From Haloplanus sp. XH21 (GTDB lineage Archaea; Halobacteriota; Halobacteria; Halobacteriales; Haloferacaceae): 64,000 bases of DNA. The position numbers and the translations under genes are program-made. Below the pieces are notes generated by a model that saw only the letters and a list, made by a program, of their open reading frames with translations, ran no database searches and had not been told where the DNA came from. Shown piece after piece: positions 57,650-64,000 of this stretch (its first letter is position 1; the number at the start of each line of letters is the position of its first letter). The stretch is from assembly GCF_023276355.1 (NCBI RefSeq), contig NZ_JALLPL010000001.1:1922001-1986000 (forward strand). Direction: 5' to 3'.

Positions 57650-58744
57650 ACACGCCGCGACCACGCGGAGGGCGTCCTCGCCGCGCACCTCGTCGGCCAG
57701 CAACGGGACGCGTTTCACGTCGCGGCCGCGGAACAGGTCGGTGGCGCGCCGGAGCGCGGTCTGTTGGACCTCCCACCGGCGCTGACAGAACTCGCAGTCG
57801 TCCAAGTTCGGCGCTACGACCCATTCGGGGTCGATGTCGGCCACGTCCGCCGGGTCCTCCATCACGCGGTTGACGACGACCGTGTTGACCGGAATCGAGA
57901 ACTCGTGGAGGCGGTCGACGAGACGCTCGGATTCGACGACGCTCATCTCCTCGGGCACCATCACGACACGGAAATCGGTTCGAGACGGATCCTGCAACAC
58001 CGCTCGCAGGCGTTCGATGCGGTCCCGGAGTTCGTCCAAGTCGGGGGGCTCCTCGCCCTCGTCGCCCGCCCCGAACATCCCCTTGACGCCGTCCATCATC
58101 CCGGAGAACTTCTCGCGCATGGAGAGCAGTCGCCCGACCATCGAGTCGAGCATCTCGGGGAGTTCGAGCAGGCGGAGCGTATGCCCCGTCGGCGCCGTGT
58201 CGACGACGACTCGGTCGAACCGGGGGTCGTCCAGATAGTCGAGCAACTGTCGCATCGCGGCCGCCTCGTCGGCGCCCGGCATCGACCCGCCCATCAGCGG
58301 ATCCATCCCCTCCTCGCCGAGGGCGTCCCCGAGTCCACCCAGGCCGCCGAGCGGTGCGTCGCCCTCGCCCGTGCCTGCACCCAGCATCCCCTCTTCCATC
58401 GCTGCCTCGGGATCGATTTCGGCCGCCCACAGGGGGGTGTCCTCGCGAATCCGGGTCGGCGTCGCCGGGATGTCCGTCTCGAGGGTGTCCGAGAGGGAGT
58501 GTGCGGGGTCAGTCGAGACGACGAGCGTCGCGGTCCCGTCCGCGGCCGAGGAGAGTCCCGTCGCGGCCGCCATCGTCGTCTTGCCGACGCCGCCCTTGCC
58601 GCCGTAGAGAACGTATTCGGGCGCGTCGACCCCCGCCGGCAGGTCCGTGGACGCCTGCACGTCGACGCGTTCCGGGCCGTCGCCCTCCGTGTCGTCGCCG
58701 TTCTCGTCGACCTCGTCGACCGGTTCGACGTCGATATCGCTCAT
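57641..58744 (-). CDS. ArsA/Get3-type ATPase (TRC40 family)
   Basis: 367 aa. Deviant Walker A VLYGGKGGVGKTTMAAATG (about 45), switch I DPAHSLSDTL (about 75), Walker B VVDTAPTGHTLRLLELPEML (about 175) and a CxxC zinc site in LDDCEFCQRRW (about 325), typical of Get3 dimers. Residues about 105-160 are an unusually Gly/Met-rich insert (GMLGAGTGEGDAPLGGLGGL...GEEGMDPLMGGSMPG) in the helical subdomain, which in Get3 binds tail-anchored protein helices. Arsenic resistance genes are absent, so a Get3-like membrane-protein targeting role is favoured (inference). Confidence 0.92.
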   Translation of the reverse strand: MSDIDVEPVDEVDENGDDTEGDGPERVDVQASTDLPAGVDAPEYVLYGGKGGVGKTTMAAATGLSSAADGTATLVVSTDPAHSLSDTLETDIPATPTRIREDTPLWAAEIDPEAAMEEGMLGAGTGEGDAPLGGLGGLGDALGEEGMDPLMGGSMPGADEAAAMRQLLDYLDDPRFDRVVVDTAPTGHTLRLLELPEMLDSMVGRLLSMREKFSGMMDGVKGMFGAGDEGEEPPDLDELRDRIERLRAVLQDPSRTDFRVVMVPEEMSVVESERLVDRLHEFSIPVNTVVVNRVMEDPADVADIDPEWVVAPNLDDCEFCQRRWEVQQTALRRATDLFRGRDVKRVPLLADEVRGEDALRVVAACLA

Positions 58745-58823
58745 ACCGGTGGCGAGAGGGTCCGGACACCTGTACCCGTCGGTCCGGGGAAGACACTTCA
58801 CCCGGGCGTGTGATGCACCGTGC

Positions 58824-59156
58824 ATGCGAAGCAGTCCCTCCAGTCGGCCGCTACGCGCCGCGGTCGCCCTCGTCGTCTGTGTCGGCATCGCCGGCTGTTT
58901 CGGCGGGGGAGCGCCGGCGAGTCCTACCCCGACCGCCAACACGGACTGTCCGCCCGCGCTGACGGTCTACGAACTCGACGAGGAGCCGGCCGATCTCGAT
59001 TCGGCAGTCGCCTACGAGAACCTCACCGCCGCCCAGCAGCGGACGTTCCACCGCGCGCGAAACGGGAGCGTCGAGGACTTCGCGTCCGCGTGGGACGACA
59101 TCGACGTCGTCGCCTACGAGGAGACGTACTACCGGGCGAGCATCGTCGTCTGTTAG
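58824..59156 (+). CDS. small predicted lipoprotein
   Basis: 110 aa. Signal peptide with charged n-region and hydrophobic core (PLRAAVALVVCVGIAGCFGG), lipobox around the Cys at position about 25, then a Pro/Thr-rich linker (ASPTPTANTD) and an acidic globular domain ending YYRASIVVC. It is exported and lipid-anchored by prediction; function unknown. ATG at 58824. It overlaps the end of the convergent aminotransferase by 4 bp. Confidence 0.78.
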   Translation: MRSSPSSRPLRAAVALVVCVGIAGCFGGGAPASPTPTANTDCPPALTVYELDEEPADLDSAVAYENLTAAQQRTFHRARNGSVEDFASAWDDIDVVAYEETYYRASIVVC

Positions 59157-60250
59157 AACTCGTAGTCGGCCAACCGGTTGGCCGCCGCCTCGACTCGCGG
59201 CGTGACGAGCGCGAAGCGCACCCACTCGTCGTGCGTGCCGAATGTGTCACCCGGCATGCAAGCGACGCCCGCCTCGTCGACGAGGCGCTCGACGTTCGAC
59301 AGCGTCCCGGGGAAGCCCTCGAACCGGGCGAAGACGTAGAACCCCCCCTCGGGACGGATGTACTCCGCGCCCGCGTCGTCGAGGGCGTCGGTGAAGGTGT
59401 CGACGCGCTCCCGCAACAGGTCGCGCGAAGCCTCGTAGTACGCCGGTCCCGTCTCGCGGAGTGCCCGGAGGACGGCGACCTGTGACGGCCGCGCGCCGGT
59501 GACGTTGACGAGCATGTGACGCGTGCGGGCGGCCTCGGTCAGTTCCGGCGGGAAGATGCCGTAGCCCACTCGGAGCCCGGTCACCGCCATCGACTTCGAG
59601 AAGGAGTTGGTGACGATGCGGTTCGGCGTCTCGAGCGATAGCGCGCTCTCGAACCGCCCGGTGAAGTCGTAGTGGTCGTACACCTCATCGGAGATGAGGA
59701 CGGCGTCGTGGTCGGCTGCGAGGTCGCCCATCGCGGCCATCGTCTCGCCGTCGTACACCGCACCGGTCGGGTTGTTCGGCGAGTTGATCAGGATGGCCGC
59801 CGTGTCGTCGCTCGCCGCCTCGCGCATCGCCGCCACGTCGAGATGGCCGTCGTCGGCGACGGGGACGAGGCGCACGTCGGCGCCGAGCATCGCCGCCTTC
59901 CCCGGATAGTACGGATAGACCGGATCGGTGAGCAGGATCTCGTTCCCGGCGTCGCGTTCGAGCGCCCCGGCCATCGCCAGGTAGTTCGCCTCGCCCGCGC
60001 CGTTCGTGACGATGACGCGGTCGACGTCGACGCCGCGCCGGGCTGCGATCTCCTCGCGAAGTTCGCGCAATCCGTCGCTCGGTGGGTACTGGAACTCGTC
60101 CGGGCCGACATCGGCGTAGTCCCGGAGGCCGTCGCGGAGGGCTTCCGGTGGTTCCCAGTCCGGGCCACCGCTCACCAGGTCGATGACATCGCGGTCGGCG
60201 GCGGCCGCATACTGCATGACGTGGAAGAAAAGCGGCGTCTCGTAGTCCAT
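59153..60250 (-). CDS. PLP-dependent aminotransferase class I/II
   Basis: 365 aa. Fold-type I: N-terminal SGGPDWEPPEALRDGLRDYADVG, PLP-site motifs NSPNNPTGAV (about 160), SDEVYDHYDFTG (about 195), catalytic Lys in TNSFSKSMAVTGLRVGYG (about 230), and Arg for substrate carboxylate in WVRFALVTPR (about 345). Aspartate or aromatic aminotransferase-like; substrate not decidable. ATG at 60250. Divergent from the NAD-kinase-like gene; its upstream region contains a TTTTTAGGGC TATA-like stretch serving the plus strand. Confidence 0.93.
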   Translation of the reverse strand: MDYETPLFFHVMQYAAAADRDVIDLVSGGPDWEPPEALRDGLRDYADVGPDEFQYPPSDGLRELREEIAARRGVDVDRVIVTNGAGEANYLAMAGALERDAGNEILLTDPVYPYYPGKAAMLGADVRLVPVADDGHLDVAAMREAASDDTAAILINSPNNPTGAVYDGETMAAMGDLAADHDAVLISDEVYDHYDFTGRFESALSLETPNRIVTNSFSKSMAVTGLRVGYGIFPPELTEAARTRHMLVNVTGARPSQVAVLRALRETGPAYYEASRDLLRERVDTFTDALDDAGAEYIRPEGGFYVFARFEGFPGTLSNVERLVDEAGVACMPGDTFGTHDEWVRFALVTPRVEAAANRLADYEF

Positions 60251-60339
60251 GTCGGTGCTGTGGACGGCCGCCAAATCCCTCTTTCGCTCCGCGCCGGAAG
60301 CGTGGGACCTTTTTAGGGCAGTGGGGCAACGTACCGCGC

Positions 60340-60408
60340 ATGGAGCGGATCCGACATCCCCCCGACCCGTGGGAGCGCACGCGACGCGACATGAGGTGGC
60401 GACGGTGA
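60340..60408 (+). CDS. 22-codon mini-ORF overlapping the NAD-kinase-like start
   Basis: ATG at 60340, TGA at 60406-60408. Encodes a strongly basic peptide starting MERIRHPPDPWERTRRD. Its TGA overlaps the GTG (60405) of the next gene (GTGA), so translation could couple. A TATA-like TTTTTAGGG at about 60310 lies roughly 25-30 bp upstream of its ATG, making it the first ORF of a leaderless message. Protein-level evidence is lacking. Confidence 0.35.
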   Translation: MERIRHPPDPWERTRRDMRWRR

Positions 60409-61100
60409 ACGTCGCCGTCCGCGGCGGTGATGGCGTGGAATCGGACATCGGCGTCGCCGGAGCGACGCTCGTCGACGAGCGTGACGCCGACGCCGTCGTC
60501 GTTGTCGGCGCAGACGCCCTCCGGTCGGTGGCCACGGACCCGCCCACGCCCCCGATTCTCCCCATAACGGCGGAGGGCGGTCGCCATCTGGTCGAGCGAG
60601 CGGCGCTCGTCGGTGCGCTCGCGGCCGTCGGCGCCGGCGATGGTCACGTCGAGCCCCATCCCATCCTCGGGGTTCGCCGCGACGGGACGACCGTCACGCG
60701 CGCGCTTCAAGACGTGACGCTCATGACCGTCGCTCCCGGGAGTATCTCCGAATACGCCGTCGACGCGGGGAAACGGTCGCTGGAATCGGTCCGCGCCGAC
60801 GGCATCGTCGTCGCCACGCCGCTGGGAAGCGACGGCTACGCCGCCGCCGCCGGCGGGCCGGTCATCGAAGCCGACACCGGCGTCTCGGTCGTCCCGGTCG
60901 CACCCTTCATCACCCGGCCCGCGGTGCGCGTCGCGGATCCGGAGGCCGGCCTCACTCTCTCGGTTGAACGGGAAGGTGATGTCGCGCTGTTCGTCGACGG
61001 CGTTCGCCACGGAACCGTCGCGGTCGACACCGACCTCCGGATCGACCGCGTCGACACCGTCGACGTGGTGGCTCCCCAACAAAGAACGGAAACCTTCTAA
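60405..61100 (+). CDS. NAD-kinase-like protein, possibly inactive or altered
   Basis: 231 aa from GTG at 60405 (MNVAVRGGDGVES; an alternative GTG lies at 60396). The C-terminal half has the NAD-kinase beta-sandwich wording: VVATPLGSDGYAAAAGGPVIE and VAPFITRP. The N-terminal half lacks the diagnostic GGDG loop; the corresponding region reads AVVVVGADALRS. It may be an NAD-kinase paralogue that binds nucleotide without phosphorylating it, or have a new role. A short mini-ORF overlaps its start. Confidence 0.75.
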   Translation: MNVAVRGGDGVESDIGVAGATLVDERDADAVVVVGADALRSVATDPPTPPILPITAEGGRHLVERAALVGALAAVGAGDGHVEPHPILGVRRDGTTVTRALQDVTLMTVAPGSISEYAVDAGKRSLESVRADGIVVATPLGSDGYAAAAGGPVIEADTGVSVVPVAPFITRPAVRVADPEAGLTLSVEREGDVALFVDGVRHGTVAVDTDLRIDRVDTVDVVAPQQRTETF

Positions 61101-61124
61101 TGAGTTAGCGGCCCACGTCAACGT

Positions 61125-61565
61125 ATGCAACCGCTACAGTTCGTCGTCCCGGTCGGCGCCCTCGACGCGCTCGAACCGTACATCGCGCACGTGGTGCTGG
61201 CGCTGGTGTTGGTGAACATGTTCACACGGATTCGGGGCCACGCCGTCCACGAGCGACAGGCCGAGGCGGACGACACGGAACTGAGTCGGTACACGCCGCA
61301 TTCGGTGACGACCATCGTACTCGTACTCGCGTCGTTCACGTTTCTCCTCGTCGAACCGCACGGCGGGATGGTGATGTCGGTGCTCGTCGTCGGCCTGTTC
61401 CTGGCCGACTTCTTCGAGTTCGAATCCCGGAAGGTCGAGGCCCGCAACGAGATGACGTTCGAGCGGCCGAAAAGCGCCGTGGCGGCGTCGCTGCTCGCCT
61501 TGCTGTACGCCGGCTACCAGAGTCTGTTCGTCTTCATCCAGCCCGTCTGGAGCGCCATCGTCTAG
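61125..61565 (+). CDS. membrane protein next to the cytochrome bc cluster (DUF7313-like)
   Basis: 146 aa with four hydrophobic segments (about 12-34, 62-82, 83-103, 122-144) and a charged loop (GHAVHERQAEADDTELSR). I recall a haloarchaeal family DUF7313 of this size. It ends convergently toward the bc-complex genes, 137 bp away, so its link to them is by position only. Confidence 0.75.
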   Translation: MQPLQFVVPVGALDALEPYIAHVVLALVLVNMFTRIRGHAVHERQAEADDTELSRYTPHSVTTIVLVLASFTFLLVEPHGGMVMSVLVVGLFLADFFEFESRKVEARNEMTFERPKSAVAASLLALLYAGYQSLFVFIQPVWSAIV

Positions 61566-61664
61566 CCGCGAACGGCTGCGTTCTATCTTTTGGCTCGCGC
61601 CGATCGAGAAGTGGCGTCGCCGCGCGGAGCGTACCGGAGCCATGGGCTCACGGCGGTCGAGACT

Positions 61665-61680
61665 GAGAGAGAGAGAGAGA
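61665..61680 (+). repeat. GA dinucleotide tract
   Basis: Eight GA units in the 137-bp intergenic stretch between two convergent genes (61566-61702). On the minus strand it reads as a pyrimidine CT tract just downstream of the DUF7314-like gene. Probably a simple slippage repeat; no other content is seen in this gap. Confidence 0.7.
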
Positions 61681-61702
61681 ACTCGACGGGAGTCTCGGGC
61701 CG

Positions 61703-61981
61703 TTACGCGTTGCGGTTCTCTAGCGCACCGCGAGCCTCGCGGATCGCGGGCAACACGACCCAGAACGCGAGGGGGCCGAGGAGGGTGAACCAGAACAAAG
61801 CGTCCATCATCCCGACGGCCATGAGGTTGAACAGGTCCATGCTCGCGGGGTTCGGGGAGACCGGACTCACGAGCTGTCGGGTGCTCTCGAACCCGGGCGT
61901 CCGATACCAGCCAGCGAGTATGAGCCACCCGAGGCCCGCACCGGTGAAGATGCCGAGCCCTTTGATGAATTCGTCAGCCAT
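61703..61981 (-). CDS. two-helix membrane protein of the bc cluster (DUF7314-like)
   Basis: 92 aa. MADEFIKGLGIFTGAGLGWLILAGW (helix 1, about 9-27), loop with SPVSPNPASMDLF, then helix 2 (about 55-82, ALFWFTLLGPLAFWVVLPAI). Matches a small family found beside haloarchaeal cytochrome b genes (DUF7314 as I recall). Its start overlaps the upstream DUF7315-like gene by 8 bp. Confidence 0.8.
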   Translation of the reverse strand: MADEFIKGLGIFTGAGLGWLILAGWYRTPGFESTRQLVSPVSPNPASMDLFNLMAVGMMDALFWFTLLGPLAFWVVLPAIREARGALENRNA

Positions 61982-62396
61982 TGTCTGGGGATTCGTCGGC
62001 GTCCTCTTGAGGGTTTCCCATTCCGCGAGCGCGGAACCGAGTCCCGAGGATGTAGACGCCGGCGCCGAAACAGATGGCGGCGAGACCGGCGACGGCGAGG
62101 ACGGCGCTCAACACGGTGGCCGGCGGCGACACGCCGACGGCTTCGAGCACCGAGAGAACGAAACGACGCAGGAGACTGAGTCGGATCGTCGCGGCATCGA
62201 GAAGGACGAACCCGACGACGACCCCGAGGATGGCGAGCAGCGTCGAGAAGACGGTGACGGTCTTGTAGAGACGCATCGGCACGACGACGTCACGTCCGCG
62301 GTGCGTCTCGGTCGACCGCACAGCCTGGTCGCCAGGACTGTCTGCATCGTCGCCGTCGGCCGTCTGCCGCGTCGAATCGTCGTCGGAAGCGTCCAT
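61974..62396 (-). CDS. membrane protein of the bc cluster (DUF7315-like)
   Basis: 140 aa. Acidic Ser/Asp-rich N-terminus (DASDDDSTRQTADGDDADS), then three hydrophobic segments (about 42-66, 78-100, 105-125). Probably an accessory subunit of the haloarchaeal cytochrome bc-like complex, by position. It starts 9 bp after the cytochrome b C-terminal subunit and overlaps the next gene, so it belongs to the same operon. Confidence 0.8.
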   Translation of the reverse strand: MDASDDDSTRQTADGDDADSPGDQAVRSTETHRGRDVVVPMRLYKTVTVFSTLLAILGVVVGFVLLDAATIRLSLLRRFVLSVLEAVGVSPPATVLSAVLAVAGLAAICFGAGVYILGTRFRARGMGNPQEDADESPDNG

Positions 62397-62405
62397 CAGC
62401 CGGCG

Positions 62406-63176
62406 TTACTTCGGCGGCCGAAGCCGGTAGTATCGCCGGTTGAGGTCGTACATGTACCCTTCGCGCATCGTCTTCAGCACGGCGTAGGTGACGAACGCGG
62501 CCACGACGGGCAGGAGGAACGTCAGGTCGAAGAGGAGGTCGACGTTCATCGGCATCAGGTTCTTGACCGCCAGCAGGCTGATGGTGAACGCGAAGACGAC
62601 GCCGCCGACGCCGACGGCGGACCAGAACGGCTGTTCGACCGGACGGCGCGCCGACCCCTTGTTCAGGAAGGGGACGATAGCGATGGCGCCCACGACGACG
62701 ATGTTCGCGAGCACGCCGTAGGTGCGGTCGGCCGTGAGTTTACTCCCGCCGAGGATGGCGAGTTCGGGGTTCAGCGGGCCGAGTTTCAGCAGGCCGAACG
62801 ACCAGTAGAGATACCAGTCGGGGAGGATGATCGCCGGCGTCGAACTCGGATTCGCCGGAGCGCCGATGTGCGGCGGCATCGTCGCCGAGAGGAAGAAGAT
62901 CATCCCGGTGAAGAAGGCCGCGATGGAGAGGTTGCGAACCGTCTCGTGGGGCCACGTCGGGAACGCGAGCACGTCGCGTTCGACGTAATCGGATTCAGAC
63001 CGGAGGTCTTGGTCCTCGCGGCGGGCCCGCTCGAAGTACTCGTAGGTGAGCCGGGAGAGACCGGTCGTTCGCTCTTTGCGTTCGCGCCAGGTCGGCGTCT
63101 CGTCGTCCGGGGCGACGATGCCGGGACCGCCGCCGTCGGTGCGCGCCTCGTCCGTAGTGGTGTCGTTCTCGCTCAT
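62406..63176 (-). CDS. cytochrome b, C-terminal (subunit IV-like) part of a bc complex
   Basis: 256 aa. Soluble acidic N-terminus (about 1-90) then helices with PPHIGAPANPSSTPAIILPDWYLYWSFGLLK, the conserved cytochrome b C-terminal PEWYL-like motif (here PDWYL) which lines the quinol-oxidation site, and further helices to residue 235. With the N-terminal b subunit it forms the split cytochrome b of the haloarchaeal quinol oxidoreductase. ATG at 63176 overlaps nothing; the upstream subunit ends 3 bp earlier. Confidence 0.92.
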   Translation of the reverse strand: MSENDTTTDEARTDGGGPGIVAPDDETPTWRERKERTTGLSRLTYEYFERARREDQDLRSESDYVERDVLAFPTWPHETVRNLSIAAFFTGMIFFLSATMPPHIGAPANPSSTPAIILPDWYLYWSFGLLKLGPLNPELAILGGSKLTADRTYGVLANIVVVGAIAIVPFLNKGSARRPVEQPFWSAVGVGGVVFAFTISLLAVKNLMPMNVDLLFDLTFLLPVVAAFVTYAVLKTMREGYMYDLNRRYYRLRPPK

Positions 63177-63178
63177 GA

Positions 63179-63973
63179 TTAGTGTGGTTCCGCGATGCCC
63201 TGCACCCAGACGATACCGATGTGGATGGCGATGAGCGTCGTCACGACGAAGGGGAGCAGGAAGACGTGGATGATGTACATGCGCTGGAGTGTCGACTGGC
63301 TGAGCGTGAAGCCGCCGAACAGGAGTTGGGCGACCCACTCACCGGCGAGCGGGATCGAGAGCGACATCTCGACGCCGATCTGTCCGGCCCAGAACGCCAG
63401 CTGGTCCCACGGGAGCAGGTAGCCCGTGTAGCCGAACACCATCGTCAGGCTGATCAGGATGATGCCGAGCAGCCAGTTGAGTTCGCGGGGTTCCTTGTAC
63501 GCGCCCGTGAAGTACACGCGGAGCATGTGGAGGAACACGGCGGCGACCATCACCTGCGCCGACCAGCGGTGGATCGAGCGCAGCATGTAGCCGAACTGGA
63601 GTTCCGTCATGATGAACGTGATGGAGTTGTAAGCCGTGCTGGGATCGCCGGTCTGTGCCGGGGCGTAGTAGAACCCGAGCAACGCCCCGCTGACCGCCGC
63701 GACGACGTACGCGAGCGTCGAGAACGATCCCAGCGCGTACAGCGGATACCAGTACCAGAACTTGTTGTCGAGGTCGTACTGTTCGGTGTGACTCTTCGGC
63801 ATCTGGAGGTTGACCTTGTAGTACAGGTTCTCCAGCAGCTCCAGGTAGTCGACGATGCGGAGCCGCTTGTCCATCCAGATGAGGGCCATCAGGAAGGTGG
63901 ACTCGACGGGCGTCAGGTCCTGTCGTTCCATCCAGCCCTCGTGGTCCATCTCGTCTTTCTTTTCCAGACTCAT
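63179..63973 (-). CDS. cytochrome b, N-terminal (b6-like) part of a bc complex
   Basis: 264 aa. Four helices with paired haem-ligand histidines: RSIHRWSAQVMVAAVFLHMLRVYFTG (His pair about 121/135) and IIHVFLLPFVVTTLIAIHIGIVW (about 233/248), plus GYTGYLLPWDQLAFWAGQIG (the quinone-site segment). This is the haem-bearing half of a bc/b6f-type complex. Start ATG at 63973 (MSLEKKDEMDHEGWME) follows the stop of another gene by 3 bp at the window edge, presumably the Rieske protein. Confidence 0.94.
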   Translation of the reverse strand: MSLEKKDEMDHEGWMERQDLTPVESTFLMALIWMDKRLRIVDYLELLENLYYKVNLQMPKSHTEQYDLDNKFWYWYPLYALGSFSTLAYVVAAVSGALLGFYYAPAQTGDPSTAYNSITFIMTELQFGYMLRSIHRWSAQVMVAAVFLHMLRVYFTGAYKEPRELNWLLGIILISLTMVFGYTGYLLPWDQLAFWAGQIGVEMSLSIPLAGEWVAQLLFGGFTLSQSTLQRMYIIHVFLLPFVVTTLIAIHIGIVWVQGIAEPH

Positions 63974-63976
63974 GGG

Positions 63977-64000
63977 TTATCGCTTGTAGTATGGGTAAAC
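63977..64000 (-). CDS. C-terminal end of an upstream gene (window edge)
   Basis: The last 24 bases on the minus strand read as seven codons ending YYKR and TAA, three bases before the cytochrome b start. Probably the end of the preceding operon gene, by analogy the Rieske iron-sulfur protein, but seven residues cannot identify it. Confidence 0.4.
   Translation of the reverse strand, partial: VYPYYKR

Noticed and set aside
1-64000. CRISPR array, IS transposase or prophage
   Set aside because: No regularly spaced direct repeats, no DDE/HUH transposase or integrase, and no phage structural gene was seen on either strand.

Overview
The window is a GC-rich stretch of a halophilic archaeon. The acidic proteome, leaderless-looking TATA promoters, GTG starts and the gene set all point there: aIF1A, aMBF1, aCPSF1, an archaeal RNase J, liv-type ABC transport, KorAB and a haloarchaeal cox and cytochrome bc cluster. 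The style fits the Haloferacales, but I cannot name a genus. No rRNA, tRNA, CRISPR array, recognisable transposase or prophage is visible. The window looks chromosomal and mostly core or metabolic.

Layout. 1-10 kb: a truncated heavy-metal P-type ATPase, cytochrome P450, a formate/nitrite channel fused to two UspA domains, an unknown membrane protein, a cation/Ca2+ exchanger, an MFS carrier and a K+ channel-like TrkA protein. 10-17 kb: zinc alcohol dehydrogenase, aIF1A, gamma-glutamyltransferase, a MOT1-like anion transporter, HisD and an IscA/HesB protein. 17-25.8 kb: MscS, a DUF457 membrane protein, prenyl synthase with RNase J, HAD, CysE, AlaX, MBF1 and a VOC protein. 25.8-31.5 kb: a DRG GTPase and a terminal oxidase cluster (coxA with several tiny membrane proteins). 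31.5-37.2 kb: a thioredoxin-like gene and a complete livKHMGF operon. 37-48 kb: carbon metabolism (haloacid dehalogenase, GNAT, a sodium symporter with a 37-aa partner, acetyl-CoA synthetase, KorAB, MFS, geranylgeranyl reductase, aldo/keto reductase). 49-56 kb: DUF373, SppA, an archaeal coiled-coil protein, DUF371, endonuclease III and aCPSF1. 56-64 kb: SDR, an ArsA/Get3 ATPase, a lipoprotein, an aminotransferase, an NAD-kinase-like protein and a cytochrome b cluster that runs off the end.

The strongest unexplained signal is a family of eight dispersed palindromes, 72-87 bp each, between 16.65 and 52.84 kb. Each has long inverted arms beginning TACGG and ending CCGTA. Each is bracketed by a direct TGA...TGA, and in all eight the first TGA is the stop codon of the adjacent gene. 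The two arms can be told apart, and the element occurs in both orientations relative to the gene. The pattern fits a small non-autonomous mobile element that targets TGA stop codons with a 3-bp target duplication, though a conserved end-of-gene RNA structure cannot be excluded without comparative data. A second, two-copy family (hairpin, 20-nt spacer, TAATAGG at a stop codon) lies near 10.05 and 30.6 kb.

Genes too short for routine ORF calling were found: a 27-aa membrane peptide in the cox cluster, a 37-aa symporter partner, a 51-aa cysteine-rich protein, and two mini-ORFs that overlap downstream GTG starts. DUF family names are from memory and should be treated as tentative.
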